Source: Gammaproteobacteria bacterium (GTDB taxonomy: Bacteria; Pseudomonadota; Gammaproteobacteria; Enterobacterales; GCA-2746155). From it: 8,704 bases of DNA. Location of the stretch: the NCBI GenBank assembly GCA_024206355.1, contig JAAGZM010000888.1, positions 1 to 8,704 on the forward strand, written 5' to 3'. The position numbers and the translations under genes were made by a program. A model generated the notes under the pieces. It was not told where the DNA came from, made no database searches, and saw nothing but the letters and a program-made list of their open reading frames with translations. Positions 7,020 to 8,704 of the stretch are shown here, piece by piece (the first letter of the stretch is position 1; each line of letters opens with the position of its first letter).

Positions 7020-7044
7020 ATTATACACACCATTAATTATAGCA
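7020..7044 (-). promoter_or_regulatory. Promoter of the DUF4258/zinc-finger pair (two TATAAT boxes)
   Basis: Minus-strand bases 7044-7036 read TGCTATAAT, a perfect TGn-extended -10 element. A second perfect TATAAT lies at 7025-7020, with a weak -35 match (TTATGC) 16 bases upstream. Predicted starts near 7029 and 7013 give leaders of about 15-32 bases before the ATG at 6997. No good -35 precedes the first box, as is normal for extended -10 promoters. A 5-bp inverted repeat (ATAGC 7039-7043, GCTAT 7051-7055, 7-base spacer) overlaps the upstream box and could be an operator. This is the strongest promoter signal in the window. Confidence 0.6.
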
Positions 7045-7075
7045 TAACTCGCTATCGCCCACTGATTGCTATTTT

Positions 7076-7097
7076 AAACCTGCAAACTTAAAAACCT
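7076..7097. repeat. Short direct repeat AAACCT upstream of the DUF4258 promoter
   Basis: AAACCT occurs at 7076-7081 and at 7092-7097, 16 bases apart, between the GT4 stop and the DUF4258 promoter. AACCT is also the half-site of the MqsA operator. Here both copies point the same way and do not form the MqsA palindrome. The match is short and may be chance. Confidence 0.25.
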
Positions 7098-7103
7098 AAT
7101 AAC

Positions 7104-8285
7104 TTAACCACAATAATGATCGACATCTTCCATCAAAGAAAGGTACAATTTATAATGCTTTTCCGTACATTTTTCCAAAGAAAACTCTTTCTCAATACAA
7201 TAACGACCATTTTGACCCAATTGCAGCCTTTTTTCAGAAGATTGAATCAATTCAATAAGACCTTCAGCAAGAGCTTCACTGTTTTTTGAAGGAACAATAA
7301 TACCTGCAATATGTTCATCATCAAAAGATAACATTTCTCTCACCCCACCGACATCTGTAGCAACCACAGGTTTACCTGCAGCCATTGCTTCTAAAACAGT
7401 CATAGGTGATGCTTCTGAAGTTGATGACAAAACCACAATATCCATGCAATGATGCAAGAGCGACACATTTTCTAAAAAACCATGATAATGAATACAATCC
7501 TGGAGTTGAAATTGCTTTATTTTAGCTTCAATTTCTTCTGCATATAACTGATGTGTTGCTAACTTTTGCCCCGCAAAATGAATAACAATATTTTGCTCAG
7601 GCATTTTTTCTCTCACTTGAGCAATGGCTTCCACAAAATAATCAATTCCTTTGACAGGATTCCAGTTTGCCACCAACGCAATATCGATACTTGCGGCCTC
7701 TTTTTTAACTCCCTCAAAACAACAAGGAACACCTGAGACAGAACCAGAAGGATAATTTGATAAATCGACAGGTGCATGAATCACTGTACTGACATTGGGT
7801 GTAATGCCATAGTGTCTTCCTACGGCTTCTGCAGCAACAATCACTCGATTTGCAAGGCGGCTCACCATAAAACCAAATAGTTTAGCTAACTTCCCAGAAA
7901 TAATCGTATCATTCAAATGCCAGACCAGGGGAACTCTGGCAATTTTAGAAGCAATTGCTGGCGCCAAAAAAAAAGCACCATTGACATGTACCAAGGCAGG
8001 ATTTTCTCGCTTGAACAGCGACCAAAAACGAAATATATCTCCTGGCAGAAAGAACAACCAACGAAGAACACTCAATAATTGACGAGGCTTGGGAATTTTT
8101 TGAAAATCTAAACGTTTTACCGATAAATGTGCTGATTCTGCTAAAGACTGAACATTTCCACCTAAATCAGGAATACACAGTATTGTTTCAACGCCCATTT
8201 CTTTCAGACGCTGACCAACACTAATCACCCGCTTTGGTGGGCCACCAAAGCGATCATCAAAAAGAACATTGATTACTTTAATCAG
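7104..8285 (-). CDS. GT4 glycosyltransferase with an apparent CTG start
   Basis: This retaining GT-B glycosyltransferase of about 393 residues would act on the lipid-linked polysaccharide intermediate at the cytoplasmic membrane face. Counting from CTG at 8285, the first strand KVINVLFDDRFGG (3-15) and the glycine loop GGPPKR (14-19) form the normal GT4 N-terminus. HVNGAFFLAP (100-109) and VWHLNDT (121-127) follow. The donor-binding half has VANWNPVKGIDYF (206-218), YHGF (267-270) and the full EX7E motif with E291 and E299, then AMAAGKPVVATDVGGVRE (300-317). The frame has no ATG before residue 30. The GTG at 8228 would remove the first strand and the glycine loop. The frame is closed by TAG at 8297, so the only sensible starts are CTG at 8285, which overlaps the epimerase TGA as CTGA, or ATT at 8282. 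The overlap suggests coupled translation. It ends 106 bases before the DUF4258 gene. Donor and linkage are unknown. Confidence 0.88.
   Translation of the reverse strand: MIKVINVLFDDRFGGPPKRVISVGQRLKEMGVETILCIPDLGGNVQSLAESAHLSVKRLDFQKIPKPRQLLSVLRWLFFLPGDIFRFWSLFKRENPALVHVNGAFFLAPAIASKIARVPLVWHLNDTIISGKLAKLFGFMVSRLANRVIVAAEAVGRHYGITPNVSTVIHAPVDLSNYPSGSVSGVPCCFEGVKKEAASIDIALVANWNPVKGIDYFVEAIAQVREKMPEQNIVIHFAGQKLATHQLYAEEIEAKIKQFQLQDCIHYHGFLENVSLLHHCMDIVVLSSTSEASPMTVLEAMAAGKPVVATDVGGVREMLSFDDEHIAGIIVPSKNSEALAEGLIELIQSSEKRLQLGQNGRYCIEKEFSLEKCTEKHYKLYLSLMEDVDHYCG
8230..8252. repeat. 11-bp perfect inverted repeat in the first codons of the GT4 gene
   Basis: CGCTTTGGTGG (8230-8240) and CCACCAAAGCG (8242-8252) are exact reverse complements with one base between them. 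In the mRNA this could fold to a GC-containing hairpin of about 9-10 pairs, spanning codons 12 to 19 and starting about 34 bases after the presumed CTG. It encodes the conserved RFGGPPKR segment. No T-run follows, so it is not a Rho-independent terminator. Confidence 0.8.
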
Positions 8286-8704
8286 TTTTGCAACCTATCT
8301 AAAAACCAGTCAATTGTAATAGGCAAGCCTTCATCTCTCTCAACCTGAGGCTCCCAACCCAAAACACGCTTCGCTTTGCTTGTATCAGAAAAATTACGTT
8401 TCACATCACCCAGACGAGTTTCACCATTCTTGACTTTAATATCTTTGAAACCTCTGTCTTCAAGAATGTCCACCATCTGATCAGTGATCTCACCCACAGT
8501 CGTTTCACGACTACTGGCAATCTGAAATACCTCACCGCCCACATCATTATTCGCTGATAATAGTGCTGCTCGTACCAAATCATCAATATAGATAAAATCT
8601 CTGGTTTGCTGACCGTCACCATAAATTTCAAGGGTTTCACCAGCCAGAGCTAACTTAACAAATTTAGCAACCACACTGGCTTTATGAATAGAACCTGGAC
8701 CATA
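8282..8704 (-). CDS. NAD-dependent sugar-nucleotide epimerase/dehydratase, C-terminal 140 residues (5' end outside the window)
   Basis: The frame is open from the window edge to TGA at 8284-8282. Its visible start, YGPGSIHKASVVAKF, is the region that follows the catalytic YxxxK motif in extended short-chain dehydrogenases acting on UDP-sugars. Residues 29-43 (visible numbering) are GDGQQTRDFIYIDDL, the substrate-binding and hinge signature of the UDP-glucose 4-epimerase / UDP-glucuronate epimerase / WbpP group. The end, RNFSDTSKAKRVLGWEP followed by GLPITIDWFLDRLQN, is the normal C-terminal helix pair, so this end is complete. The reaction (4-epimerase, decarboxylase or dehydratase) cannot be settled without the N-terminal half. 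It works in the cytoplasm on a nucleotide sugar, feeding the transferases downstream. Its stop codon overlaps the presumed CTG start of the GT4 gene by four bases. Confidence 0.88.
   Translation of the reverse strand, partial: YGPGSIHKASVVAKFVKLALAGETLEIYGDGQQTRDFIYIDDLVRAALLSANNDVGGEVFQIASSRETTVGEITDQMVDILEDRGFKDIKVKNGETRLGDVKRNFSDTSKAKRVLGWEPQVERDEGLPITIDWFLDRLQN

Noticed and set aside
7076..7097. AAACCT repeats as an MqsA-type operator
   Set aside because: The MqsA site is a palindrome of AACCT and AGGTT. Here both copies are direct, and the short zinc-finger protein lacks the DNA-binding domain.
8401..8640. A 79-codon minus-strand frame inside the epimerase gene
   Set aside because: It is the out-of-phase shadow of the clearly homologous epimerase frame.

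Overview
The window is part of a surface-polysaccharide biosynthesis locus. Every recognisable gene lies on the minus strand, so transcription runs from high to low coordinates. The DNA is AT-rich with short intergenic gaps. The protein families (Gmd, WcaE-like GT2, Wzx flippase, GT4 enzymes, PAPS-type sulfotransferases, a YgiT/DUF4258 pair) fit a low-GC Gram-negative bacterium. A gammaproteobacterium is my best guess, but nothing here fixes the taxon.

In the order of transcription, the window holds: the C-terminal part of an NAD-dependent sugar-nucleotide epimerase (8282-8704, cut by the window edge); a GT4 glycosyltransferase (7104-8285) that appears to start at a CTG overlapping the epimerase stop; a small two-gene DUF4258/YgiT zinc-finger module of toxin-antitoxin type with its own extended -10 promoter (6475-7044); a Wzx-type flippase (5051-6409); a Sulfotransfer_2-type sulfotransferase interrupted by one in-frame amber codon (4230-5051); a second, intact sulfotransferase (3297-4229); a tandem protein made of two complete GT4 units (1081-3270); a WcaE-like GT2 with a TTG start (308-1060); and the N-terminus of GDP-mannose 4,6-dehydratase, gmd (1-225, cut by the window edge), behind a separate AT-rich leader.

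Together the genes describe a Wzx-dependent repeat-unit polysaccharide. Gmd and the epimerase supply nucleotide sugars. Four glycosyltransferase domains in three proteins build the lipid-linked unit. Two sulfotransferases could sulfate it, and Wzx flips it across the inner membrane. No polymerase (Wzy), initiating transferase or chain-length regulator is visible, so the locus continues on both sides.

The points most worth a second look are: the single amber codon in an otherwise open sulfotransferase, probably replacing a Trp; the GT4 gene with no ATG/GTG/TTG at its natural start and an 11-bp perfect inverted repeat in its first codons; the internally duplicated GT4-GT4 protein; and the toxin-antitoxin-like pair placed inside the operon, whose promoter may also drive the flippase and sulfotransferase genes. 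I see no insertion sequence, tRNA, rRNA, CRISPR array or clear Rho-independent terminator. No gene-free stretch reaches 300 bases.
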